Part shown: in pieces, positions 24,729 through 34,544 of the stretch
Numbering within the stretch: the first letter of the stretch is position 1
Layout of the letters: the number at the start of each line of letters is the position of its first letter
NCBI GenBank assembly: GCA_015146655.1
Contig: VKHL01000015.1
Span: forward strand, 175,064 to 239,063
DNA: 64,000 bases
Source of the DNA: Ochromonas danica
Lineage: Eukaryota; Sar; Chrysophyceae; Chromulinales; Chromulinaceae
Reading direction: 5' to 3'
The notes under the pieces: model-generated
What the model was told of the DNA's origin: nothing
Databases searched by the model: none
The model's input: only the letters and a program-made list of their open reading frames with translations
Made by a program: the position numbers and the translations under genes

Positions 24729-26843
24729 ATGGAGGAGCCAGCAGCTAAGAAGAGTCGAACTGAGGCAGCAGCACCTTCTCAGCCGCCGAATTACGCCTTC
24801 ACCATCGCGTCCATTGTTGGCAATCTGCCCGCCATCTTAGAAGAGGTTGAAAATGAGCGAAGCAAGTCCGCCAAATTGTTACTTCCCCTTGAAATCAATG
24901 AAGTCGAGCTGGAAATCCGTGTAGGTATGCTCATCTCCGAGCAGAAACGTCTTCATTCACGCGATCAACGCCGACTGAGCCATATGGTCGATCCTTCTCG
25001 CAAAAATGGGTTAGGTGTAGAGTTTGTCTCAGGCATTGATGAGATCCTTGCTAAGAAGATCAAGGAGAAGTTCCCTAAGATGGGGTTCACTGCCAGTCCT
25101 CCCACCACCACGACTATTCTCTGCACGCCGTCAGGGGAGCGCTACTCAGCCAATGGAGGCAACAAAGGCTATTCTCTAGCTGATCGAAAGGAAAAGCTAA
25201 AGAACTTTGACTTAGGCATGTCATCTCATGACTATGACATCCGAATCAGTCTTTCCTCTGAGAAGAAAAGTGAAGACAGCGACATGTTCGCAGTGCCTTA
25301 CGTCAATTGGGATGTCCAGCGCAAGAAGAAGCGCACGACTTTCGTACATCAGAGCCATTCTTTCTGGCAAGTGGATCTCACTGAGGTTGTGTCACAATAT
25401 AAAGACCCTACCTTGCAAATGGAGAGAGGGAATGAAAAGGAAATTGAGTTAGAATTTGAGTTGAGAAATGCTATCTTAGAGCAGTGGTTGAATGAGCGAG
25501 ATGAGAGAAAGAAGATGACTCTAGCGAATCAGATTTGCCAACAGTTGGTTGGATTGATCGATATTGGCATCCCCTGTGAGCCTGAATCGGATCAATCAGA
25601 TCTGTTGGTGGCAGTGAACAAGAATGATGTCAGTCCTGACTCTCTCTTCAAGAGTGTCGAGTTTGGTATTTCTGAGATGAATTCGCACTTAGATCCTCTA
25701 CGCTATCCAGTTCAGGTTGAGAGAAGAAGAATGGACTTTGTTGGTAGTATGCCTGTCAATCTTTTTCGTAAGAATTTAACAATTGTCTTGGAGACAGATT
25801 ACTTTTTGACTGAGAAGACTGATGGAACTCGCTATCTACTCTACAGCATGCCAGCATCGGATTTGGGTCCGCGACAATCTCTAGCTGTTATGTTTGATCG
25901 TGCGAGAACAGCATTCACTTTTCCCGGCAGTGAACTTCTCCCACGAGCCATCGGAGAGGGAACTCTCCTAGATGGTGAATTGGTCTATAACCTTCAAAGG
26001 AAGAAGTCAGTCTTTATGGTCTTTGATGTTCTCATGTACAAGGGTCAGTCATATGTTGACCACCCCTTCGCTGAACGCCTGGCAGTTATTACGCAATCTA
26101 TTATCCCAAACTATAATAGTTTTATACAGCAGCATGCTTCAGAAAAAGACTCAATTCAACTCTTGTCAAAGAAGTTTGTCAAGAAAGCAGAGATTAATGT
26201 ACTCTTGGGAAATATCATAGACCAGCATGGTGAAAGAGTTTACCGTGACAAGGAAGGACGGCATCATTTCACAGATGGAATCATCTTCCAGCCAAATAGT
26301 CGCTATGTGTTCTCCAAGCACTATGATTTGTTAAAGTGGAAATGGGCTGATCTACGCAGTGTTGATTTGGTAGTTTCAATGAGTGAAAATGGTGGTGACT
26401 TGCAGTTCTTATGCATGGGCCCAAATGAAGGCTTGATTAATTGCTCCAAACGAGGTGAACGAAATGTTGGAGTGGGGCAATTCGATTCTTATCGTTTGCG
26501 CAAGGAAATGTTTGATCTTCAGGTTGAGCGAACAACTCAGCGCTCTACAAATACACGGAATATTGGGCGGACACCCATAATAGCTGAAGTAACTTACGAT
26601 GTCCAGTTGGGAATGTGGGTGTACAAGAAAGTTCGCAAGGACAAGACTGAGTCTAACTACATTGATTCTGTCTTGGGCGTGTTCATTGAACAGGCAGAGG
26701 CAATCAGTAGGGAAGAACTGGAATATGCTCTTGTCTCTGCCACTGCGGGGACAGAGAATGACTATGAGTATCAACTCTCTAAGATGAAGACAAAACTGCT
26801 CGATTGGCAACGCTCTCAACAACGACCAAGTGCTCGAAAATAA
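24729..26843 (+). CDS. Bifunctional mRNA capping enzyme: tunnel (TTM) RNA triphosphatase plus guanylyltransferase
   Basis: The intronless frame encodes 704 residues. The N-terminal domain shows tunnel-metalloenzyme (Cet1-like) triphosphatase motifs: VELEIRVG (residues ~59-66), a basic strand KKKRTTFVH (~200), VDLTEV (~215) and EIELEFEL (~238). The two Glu-x-Glu strands bind the metal. The C-terminal guanylyltransferase has motif I EKTDGTRY with the GMP-accepting Lys363, motif III DGELVY (~415), motif IV TDGIIFQP (~514), motif V LLKWKW (~534) and an OB-fold with RKDKTESN (~636). It removes the gamma phosphate of nascent mRNA and adds GMP, in the nucleus on RNA polymerase II. Animals and plants fuse guanylyltransferase to an unrelated cysteine phosphatase instead. 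No methyltransferase domain is seen. Confidence 0.92.
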   Translation: MEEPAAKKSRTEAAAPSQPPNYAFTIASIVGNLPAILEEVENERSKSAKLLLPLEINEVELEIRVGMLISEQKRLHSRDQRRLSHMVDPSRKNGLGVEFVSGIDEILAKKIKEKFPKMGFTASPPTTTTILCTPSGERYSANGGNKGYSLADRKEKLKNFDLGMSSHDYDIRISLSSEKKSEDSDMFAVPYVNWDVQRKKKRTTFVHQSHSFWQVDLTEVVSQYKDPTLQMERGNEKEIELEFELRNAILEQWLNERDERKKMTLANQICQQLVGLIDIGIPCEPESDQSDLLVAVNKNDVSPDSLFKSVEFGISEMNSHLDPLRYPVQVERRRMDFVGSMPVNLFRKNLTIVLETDYFLTEKTDGTRYLLYSMPASDLGPRQSLAVMFDRARTAFTFPGSELLPRAIGEGTLLDGELVYNLQRKKSVFMVFDVLMYKGQSYVDHPFAERLAVITQSIIPNYNSFIQQHASEKDSIQLLSKKFVKKAEINVLLGNIIDQHGERVYRDKEGRHHFTDGIIFQPNSRYVFSKHYDLLKWKWADLRSVDLVVSMSENGGDLQFLCMGPNEGLINCSKRGERNVGVGQFDSYRLRKEMFDLQVERTTQRSTNTRNIGRTPIIAEVTYDVQLGMWVYKKVRKDKTESNYIDSVLGVFIEQAEAISREELEYALVSATAGTENDYEYQLSKMKTKLLDWQRSQQRPSARK

Positions 26844-27127
26844 CTTCAACTGAGGGTGAAGAAGAACAACCCGCGACCGTTGGAGTTGTTCCGTTGAGGA
26901 GACCACAGCTGCAATGACCTGCGAGTTTGGCTCTTCAAAACTTGTAATTTCTAAGTTTTAACTCAGTTTTCATTGAACTTCAACTGGGAAAGTCAGCTCA
27001 ACGGACTCCAACCACCAAATCCTCGCAGAAGTGATCAACGAAGAGATCACCACTGTTGAGGAAGTCACGATGGACAGATGTTATAGTCCTGGCTCGTTGC
27101 TTTCTTCCCTTTGATGAGATTTCGACT

Positions 27128-29141
27128 ATGCAGAAAAAGAAAGGATCTAGCAAGGCCACGCTCTTTTTCATCTATGCCCTCGGTAAGATCCGATTTAATA
27201 AAACAGATCACAACTTCCGTTTTCTCCACTTCTCACATTACAGTTGATCTAACTTGTCATCTCCATAACATTTCCAGGCATTTGTGTAATGTGTGGGAGA
27301 CAAAGCTTCAAATGGCACATTGGTAGGTGACTGAGCCTATTACCTTCTGTTGGATATTGGCCTAAACTAGCTCAATGTGTGCAACGACAGGCTTTGGATT
27401 GTATGGCATGTATATGTATGGCCTGGTTGTCTTGGTTTATGCCATGGCCTTCACCGCATTAACCTTCAGCTTCTCTGAGTTGGTCTCTATTGTTCCTTTC
27501 TCTGGCGGATGCTATGGTTACTCTCGCTGTGCCTTGGGTCCTGTCATGGGCTATGTAGCTGGCATGTTTGAAGCAGCGAAGTATATTCTCTATGCCACCT
27601 TCAATATCTACCGCTTGGGTGACATCTTCTTTGAAGTCTATGGATTTGACGAGAAGTATCAGATTATAGTCTGGCTGGCCTTCCTGGTGCTCTTCAACCT
27701 CGTGCACTACTTCCAGACGAAGATGCTATGGTGGACCATAGCACTTGTTGGTGTTACGATCTTTGTTATCCAGGTGATCTTCATCTTCGGAGCTACGAGT
27801 GAAGGATCGGTCGCGAATCTCAGTGCTTCTCACTGGGACAATGAACCAATTGGCTTCGTGAAAACACTTCCATATGCCGTCTTCATGTTGTCAGCACTGG
27901 ACTCAGTCCGCACATGTGTAGATGATCAGGTATGGCTGCTCGAATAGCATTTTGTTTTATGTGGTTTCGTAATGTTTGTCACCGTCTCAGCAGGGTAGCG
28001 ATATCGTTCCCACAGCTATGCTTCATATCTTGGCTTGGTCAGCAGTAGCTGCTTTTGCGTCTATTGTGGCTCAATCTGCTTACAATTATGATGATAACGC
28101 GCTGACGAATGAGCAGTATGCTTATAACATTGGACTGAGGATGACCTTCCATCTGAGTGATAACGACAAGTTCGTGACTCTGTTTGCCTTACCGGGATCG
28201 TTAGGTTGTTGCTTGGGTTTTTTGTATTGCGCTGCTCGTCAAGTGAGGTCGATGGCAAGTTCAGGTTTGTTGCCTCCCTTCCTGGCCATGGGTCAGGGTG
28301 AGAGAGTTAAAGACATCAGTCAGCCTGTAGCTCAAGCCACTTCAGTGGTTCCTGGGAGCGCTCCGGCTGCAGAAGGAGGATTGAAAGCTGGCGATGATTT
28401 GGATAATTTGACTCAAGGTCATAAGCCAACGATGGCCGTATTTGCTTGTTCCTTGTTGTGTTTTAGCCTATTATTGGTTGGTTACTATCTCATCAACGAC
28501 TACAATGATATCTACACTGAGATGGGACAACTGTTGAACTCATCCATGTATCAATTTCTGATGATTTCTTATGTGATATTTACGACTCGCTTTTCAAATA
28601 TGGAGAGAGGATTAAAGAGTCCTTTCGGTATCCCTGGAGCCATATATGCTATGGCCTTCTTTCTGTTGTTATTCATTGTGAGACTGCACTACACTCCGAA
28701 AAGTAACAAAGGATATGGTGTTACCTTAGTAGTGTTCACTGTGGGTATCTTAGTGTATTACTTTATGGTGGTTCAGAACCGTCAGTTCTTCTCGAAGGAA
28801 GAGCAAGAGAAGTTCATGAAGGCCTATGTTGTCAATGGTAAGAATCTCTTTGTCTGTCGATTAGTTTTGTTTGAGGTGTGTTGACGAGTTGTTGTGGTTC
28901 TATGAATGCCAACTGTTTAGCTAATAAGACTCGCAAAAGAGGCAGAAGCGGCAGCAATAGCAGACAAAGCAGCAAGAGCTCAGGTGTGATGGGTATGCTG
29001 GCTGGAGCTGTGGGCTTTATTCAGAACAATGCCTCTCGAGGGGCCAGTAGTCGCAGTCGTGCTTCTTCCATGTCTGGCCACAATAAAGCAGGAGCCGGCA
29101 GTCAAGCGAGCTTGCCCCATAATGCGGTAGTACCCGCTTAA
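27128..29141 (+). CDS. APC-superfamily amino-acid/ethanolamine-type permease, copy A
   Basis: Five exons (27128-27182, 27278-27322, 27391-27929, 27994-28837, 28921-29141) splice in frame to 567 residues. Exon phases are identical to those of the paralogue at 30199. About twelve hydrophobic segments are visible. The region FSELVSIVPFSGGCYGYSRC followed by GYVAGMFEAAKYILY matches the TM2-TM3 pattern of APC permeases, closest by eye to ethanolamine/amino-acid permeases. The first TM is spread over three small exons (FIYAL, GICVMCGRQSFKWHIG, FGLYGMYMYG). The C-terminal exon is a basic, Ser-rich cytosolic tail. It likely imports an amino acid or amine with a cation; the substrate is not determinable. 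The exon 4 acceptor is a CAGCAG tandem site. Confidence 0.82.
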
Positions 29142-30198
29142 GTGTGTTTTGTGTCGTGGAAACCTTGTTTTTTCTAGCATATTTATAATACATGGTATAT
29201 ACTACGTCGTGTGATATTTAGCTATAGTCTACCCCTTCAAGGACGTCTCCCTGTCTCCGATTCGAGTGTCCTTCCGATTCCATGTCATGTCATTGTCAGT
29301 TCATATACAATCCTTTCTAATAATAGAACTTTTGTTATGTTTCCTTGCAGTTCTGACATTGTTTCTTGTGTTCACCATTGCTCTTCCGTGCAGTTGACAA
29401 GACGCACTTTTTATTTCCATTACAATTCAATGTGTGAAATTTGCTAAATTGGTGTAATTCAAGTTAATTAAAGCCCAAAAACCTTATTGAACCAAGTTGT
29501 GAAACTGGCAAATCGCCAAATTACACCTTTCCAAGTAGAAGTTTGCTGAAATGGCAGCACATTCTGGCAACGAACAAAGGTTTTATCCTCTCACCTCGGA
29601 CCTGTCGCGAGTATTGGATTGTGCTCCGAAATTACGGCTACATCAGAGTATCCTTGAATGATCAACCAATGCTGTGCTTAGCGCATGAGGGGATTTCGGT
29701 TCGGAAGCGCTTCACTTTAATGACAAAGTTATTTTATGGCAGGCAGGACCGTGGGATAGTATCAGGGAAAGCAATCAGCTGTTCGTGTTGAGAAACAAAT
29801 GGTTTAATTTAGTTTCAAGCGGCGGTTCCACCGTTATGGAATTAGTGTGGGGTGTCAATTTTTGAGGAAAATGGACAAAAACACGTTTTCGGTTTCGCCG
29901 CTGCCGCAACGACAAAGCAGAGGCAGCGGGGAGTGAAGCGCAGAAGGCAAAGGAGGGGTCGCTGCTCGCACTACCTTCAAGGTCACTTCACTTCTACTTC
30001 AATGTCAACAAAAGGAAGAGCGATCGGCGATGGCCAGCCCTGAGCCAGCACCAACGAAGTGAAATGGAGAAGAGTTGCGCCCCTTTCCGTTTGCTGGGCA
30101 TGGCAGAGAAGGGAGAGATTGGCGCACAAGGTCTTGCCCATTGTTATACCATCCTTGGTCATCTATCTCACTTCAACTCAAAATAGGTCAATCATTAA
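29142..30198. other. Intergenic region between tandem permeases, about 1.06 kb
   Basis: This holds the 3' flank of copy A and the promoter of copy B. Short frames of up to 82 codons show no recognisable product. A weak inverted repeat lies at 29451-29527 (GGTGTAATT and AATTACACC arms, 9 bp, about 60-bp loop). No tRNA or rRNA was seen. Confidence 0.4.
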
Positions 30199-32210
30199 AT
30201 GCAAAGAATGCTGAAGCAGAAAGGTGGAAAGAAGATGACAACTCTCTTCTACATCTACGCGCTAGGTGAGCCACATCAAAACCTCAAAGTCCAATTTGTG
30301 TGCCATCTCTAACAAAAGCACTCTGCCATCTTTGCAAATAGGCATATGCGTAATGTGTGGAAGACAAACCCTGAAGTGGCATATTGGTAAGCGATTGCTA
30401 TGACTTGTTCCATATCCTCCATGACTTTTTCCAAATTGTTCTGTTTGAGCGCAGGCTTTGGAATGTTTGGGTTGTATATGTATGGCCTGGTCGTCTTGAT
30501 CTATGTATTGACCATTGCCATACTCACCTACAGCTTCGCTGAGCTGGTCTCTATTGTTCCTTTCTCTGGCGGATGCTATGGTTACTCTCGCTGCACAATG
30601 GGTCCCATGTTGGGTTATGTAGCTGGTATGTTTGAAGCAGCGAAGTATATGCTCTATGCCACGTTCAGTGTCCACCGCTTGGGTGATATCTTTTTGGGAG
30701 TCTATAATTTTGATGAGAAGTATCAGATTGTGGTATGGCTGGCCTTCCTGGTGCTCTTCAACCTCGTGCACTACTTCCAGACGAAGATGCTATGGTGGAC
30801 CATAGCTCTAGTGGGGATTGCGATCTTTGTTATCCAGGTGATCTTCATCTTCGGAGCTACGAGTGAAGGATCGGTCGCGAATCTCAGTTCCTCTAAATGG
30901 GACAATGAACCAATTGACTTCCTCCAAACACTTCCATATTCGGCATTTATCCTTTCACCTTTGGATGCAGTCCGCACATGTGTAGATGATCAGGTATGAG
31001 CATTTTGCTTTGTTGACCTCATGGTGTGGTTTCGTAATGTTTGTCACCGTCTCAGCAGGGTAGCGATATCGTTCCCACAGCTATGCTTCATATCTTGGCT
31101 TGGTCGACATTTGCCGGCTTGGCTTCCATTGTGGCTCAAGCTGCTTACAGCTATGAAAATAGCCTCTTATTGAAGGAGCAGTATGCTTATAACATTGGAA
31201 TGAGGATGACCTTCCATCTGAGTGATAACGACAAGTTCGTGACTCTGTTTGCTTTGCCGGGATCATTAGGTTGTTGCTTGGGGTTTTTGTATTGCGCTGC
31301 TCGTCAAGTGAGGTCGATGGCAAGTTCAGGTTTGTTGCCTCCCTTCCTGGCCATGGGTCAGGGTGAGAGAGTTAAAGACATCAGTCAGCCTGTAGCTCAA
31401 GCCACTTCAGTGGTTCCTCTTGGTGTGGACGGTGGAGGCAATAAGGTGAATAATATTGAGAACGTGAATGACTTGGTCCATGGTCACAAGCCAACGATGG
31501 CAGTGTTTGCTTGTTCTGTATTATGCTTCAGCCTCTTGTTGGCAGGTTACTACCTCATAGTCGACTACGGCACCATATACACGCAGATGGCCCAACTATT
31601 GAATTATCCTACCTATCAATTTCTCATGATGTCTTACATGATATTTGCAACTCGCTTTTCGAATATGGATAGAGGTTTATGGAGTCCTTTCGGTATCCCT
31701 GGAGCCTTGTTTGTAATAGCTTTCTTCCTTTGGTTGTTTACCACTAGACTTTATTATAGTCCAGAAACTAACACAGGATATGGTGTTACCTTAGTAGTTT
31801 TCACCGTGGCTATCTTAGTGTATTACTTTATGGTGGTTCAGAACCGTCAGTTCTTCTCGAAGGAAGAGCAAGAGAAGTTCATGAAGGCCTATGTTGTCAA
31901 TGGTAAGAATCTCTTTGTCTGTCGATTAATCTGTTTCGTTTGAGGTGTGTTGACGAGTTGTTGTGGCTCTGTGAATGCCAACTGTTTAGCTAATAAGACT
32001 CGCAAAAGAGCCAAAGGCGCCAGCAATAGCAGACAACGTACCAAGGGTTCAACTATGATGGGTATGCTGGCTGGAGCTGTGGGATTTATTCAAAAGACTG
32101 CCACTCGAGGACCGAGCAGTCGCAGTGGTGCTTCTTCCATGTCCGGTCAACATAAGTCAGGAGCAAGTGGTAGCGGTAGTTTTGATCATAATGTGATGTC
32201 CCCCACTTAG
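30199..32210 (+). CDS. APC-superfamily permease, copy B (tandem paralogue)
   Basis: Five exons (30199-30265, 30342-30386, 30455-30993, 31059-31902, 31990-32210) give 571 residues. Architecture, exon lengths (45, 539, 844 and 221 bp) and phases equal those of copy A. Exon 1 is longer, adding RMLKQKGGKK-type basic residues. The TM2-TM3 signature is FAELVSIVPFSGGCYGYSRC. Similarity to copy A is mosaic: long stretches of exon 4 and most of the last intron are nearly identical, while the loop after GQGERVKDIS and several TM segments differ. This suggests subfunctionalised substrate preference with ongoing gene conversion. AATAAA at 32542-32547 is a candidate polyadenylation signal. Confidence 0.82.
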
Positions 32211-32663
32211 ATGTTCAGGTGATTGTATTTTATTATTTTAGTTGCCGAGATTTAGCCATGTGGCTAGAGATGTACTACTTGCAGTGTTACGTCAATTCAT
32301 ATGATACAATGAACTTCCGCGCTGTTGCGATGGTTGTTTGTGTTGTCTCCCATTTTTGCGCTCTTCTCATTATTCTATACAATGGTGTTGCTTTTCACGA
32401 GGTTTTTGTCTGCTTTTAGTTTTGTTGAATACTGTTACTCATGGTTATTGGCTATAGTTTAGATTACTGTTCCCTGCTCGACCTAGATCGATGTGATGAG
32501 TTTATAGAATTGCAGATGACTTCATATTGTTAATTTTTACCAATAAATGATCACAACTCATAAACTGTAAGCATTATTCATCATCGTAATTATGTGAGTT
32601 AGCCTACTTACAATATTCCCGGATTCCCATCAACTACAATGTATTTCTATGGACTACATCAGA
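32211..32663. other. Convergent gap, about 450 bp, with AATAAA at 32542-32547
   Basis: This is the tail-to-tail region between permease copy B and the minus-strand helicase. The hexamer would serve the plus-strand transcript. No other feature was seen. Confidence 0.5.
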
Positions 32664-34382
32664 CTAGCAAGGTTGCATTCGAAAGGAAATGTCCAGCGCT
32701 GTCTGCCAAGAGTAAAGGCGCTTCAGCCCATCCAAGTTGGTGATCGTGGCCACAACACTTTCATCTTTATCAGACATTCCCTTTTTATTCTTCAAACTCA
32801 TCCGACCTGTTCGACCAGCCAAGTGAAGATATTCATCCATTGATCGGGGAGCTTCCACGATGAAAATGACGTCAATATCTTCAATATGCAGTCCTCGCGT
32901 GCCGGAGAATGGCGCCACGAAGAGAACGCGATCGTCGCTTTGAGAAGACAAAGCGCTTCCTGCAGCTCCTATTCCATGTTTCCTCGCCTCTACCAACAAC
33001 TGATCAACTGGTTGAGTGATGCGAGTTCCCACAAACTGCGCGCCTTTCTTGTCTTTGTCTTTCTTCTCTGAAGCAAAGGCGGGAATGTTCTCCAGCCCGA
33101 AGGTGCTCAAGAGACTCTTTACCTCTGCAACCCTCCAAAACCGCATTATCCCCACAGCGTGGTCAACATCTTCTGGTTTGGGTACGAAAACCAATCCTCT
33201 CTTGAACACACGGCCACCCTGCTGTTGCTGCTGCCAGATGTTCTTGATGATGCCCAGCTTACTCGCAAGAGTTTGGCGATCTTCTCCATCCAGAAGAACA
33301 AGATGATCAATACCAGGGGGGATAGTCACTAATCTTAGCTTCTCGTCAGCTCCATTCTTGGCTTTTCCTTCTCTCTCGTCTTCTTCCTCGTCGCTGCCGT
33401 CTTGTTTCGTTTTGTTCTTCTCGCTTTGTTTGCGCAAAGTTATTGTGTTGGCCTCAGCAGGTCGAAGAACTTCAAACAGTCCTCCATAGCCATCACTCGA
33501 GGAGAAGATGCGATGCATCTCACGACGCAATGGACGACCCACAGTCGCCGAGGCGCCCACCACTTGCAGTGCCTCAGTCAGCGCTTGTTCACTTTGCTCA
33601 CTAGGCTCACTCTTAACATATGGCTTAGCGTGTTCCCATGGCTTCTGAGGGCGACCGCTGGAAGGGAAATGAATGGAAGATAGCAGAGCAGCGATGTTCT
33701 CCACGGGTCCTTTGTCTCCTTTCTCTCTCTTGTCCTGTCGCTCAGGGCTGGTGGGCGAAAGGTAACGATTGGGTGGGACGATGAGTCGATCGACTTCATC
33801 CAACACGAGGTACTCCAACTGCTTGAGAAGATGTCTGTCCTCAGGGTGGATATGACTCATCAAGTTCCACACCTTGAAAGGAGTGCCTACCACGATTGGC
33901 GCCAAATCCTGCACCTTCGCCTTGTGCATGTTGTCGATGCACAGACTCACCCACTTCTCCTCCTCCCCCACCAGGGACAAGATGTCAGCTGTGACTTGCA
34001 AGGCTAGCTCTTTCGTTGGCACTAAGATCAGCACCTGGAAAGGCTGTCTTGTGGGGTGGCTGTACAGGCGCTTCAATGCTGGCAGCACATAAGCCAAAGT
34101 CTTGCCCGTGCCTGTGGCAGCATGCAAGAGAGTTGAAGAGCCTGATGACAGTGGGAGGATGGAGGACTGCTGGATGGGGGAAGGCTGCAGAAGATTCAAT
34201 TTCTGCATAGAGGCAGCCAGTGGTGCGGGGATTTTCACGCCAGCAAAGACCATGTCAGACTGTGAGGGAAACACACCCGCCATCACACTCATTCTCCTTG
34301 ATAAGTGAACAGAATGGTGTTGAAATCCATCTGTCCATGCCAAGCAAAGACACAACCAAAGCAGCCAAGGCAGAGTTCTCAT
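32664..34382 (-). CDS. DEAD-box (DEVD) RNA helicase with signal-peptide-like presequence
   Basis: A single-exon frame of 572 residues starts at the ATG at 34382. A hydrophobic leader (LPWLLWLCLCLAW) is followed by DGFQHHSVHLSRR. A phenylalanine next to a predicted signal cleavage, then a basic Ser-rich stretch, is the pattern of heterokont bipartite plastid presequences, so plastid targeting is inferred. The core shows the Q-region (QPSPIQQSSI), motif I AATGTGKT, Ia PTKELAL, motif II as DEVD in VLDEVDRL, motif III ASAT and motif VI HLAGRTGR. Long charged inserts lie between motifs Ib, II and III and in the second RecA domain (QSEKNKTKQDGSDEEEDE). It would act in plastid RNA metabolism or ribosome assembly. 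It is head-to-head with STRAP, 162 bp apart. Confidence 0.88.
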   Translation of the reverse strand: MRTLPWLLWLCLCLAWTDGFQHHSVHLSRRMSVMAGVFPSQSDMVFAGVKIPAPLAASMQKLNLLQPSPIQQSSILPLSSGSSTLLHAATGTGKTLAYVLPALKRLYSHPTRQPFQVLILVPTKELALQVTADILSLVGEEEKWVSLCIDNMHKAKVQDLAPIVVGTPFKVWNLMSHIHPEDRHLLKQLEYLVLDEVDRLIVPPNRYLSPTSPERQDKREKGDKGPVENIAALLSSIHFPSSGRPQKPWEHAKPYVKSEPSEQSEQALTEALQVVGASATVGRPLRREMHRIFSSSDGYGGLFEVLRPAEANTITLRKQSEKNKTKQDGSDEEEDEREGKAKNGADEKLRLVTIPPGIDHLVLLDGEDRQTLASKLGIIKNIWQQQQQGGRVFKRGLVFVPKPEDVDHAVGIMRFWRVAEVKSLLSTFGLENIPAFASEKKDKDKKGAQFVGTRITQPVDQLLVEARKHGIGAAGSALSSQSDDRVLFVAPFSGTRGLHIEDIDVIFIVEAPRSMDEYLHLAGRTGRMSLKNKKGMSDKDESVVATITNLDGLKRLYSWQTALDISFRMQPC

Positions 34383-34544
34383 CTTTAATGGCAGCAACAA
34401 GCAGAGAGACCGTCACCAGCATAGCATTAACTTAATAGGGACATCCGTCATGGTCTAGTCTAGATCTCTAGATATCTAGATTTCCAGACCGGGTGGACTT
34501 AGACTACTACAGGTCGAGGTCATTATCATTGGCATTGTTGAGCG

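Noticed and set aside
29451-29527. Inverted repeat GGTGTAATT/AATTACACC as a mobile element
   Set aside because: The arms are only 9 bp with a long loop in AT-rich DNA, and no target duplication is visible; expected by chance.
34464-34490. TCTAGA-rich palindromic patch upstream of STRAP
   Set aside because: Short, low-complexity overlap of TCTAGA/GATATC-like words with no clear motif or second copy.
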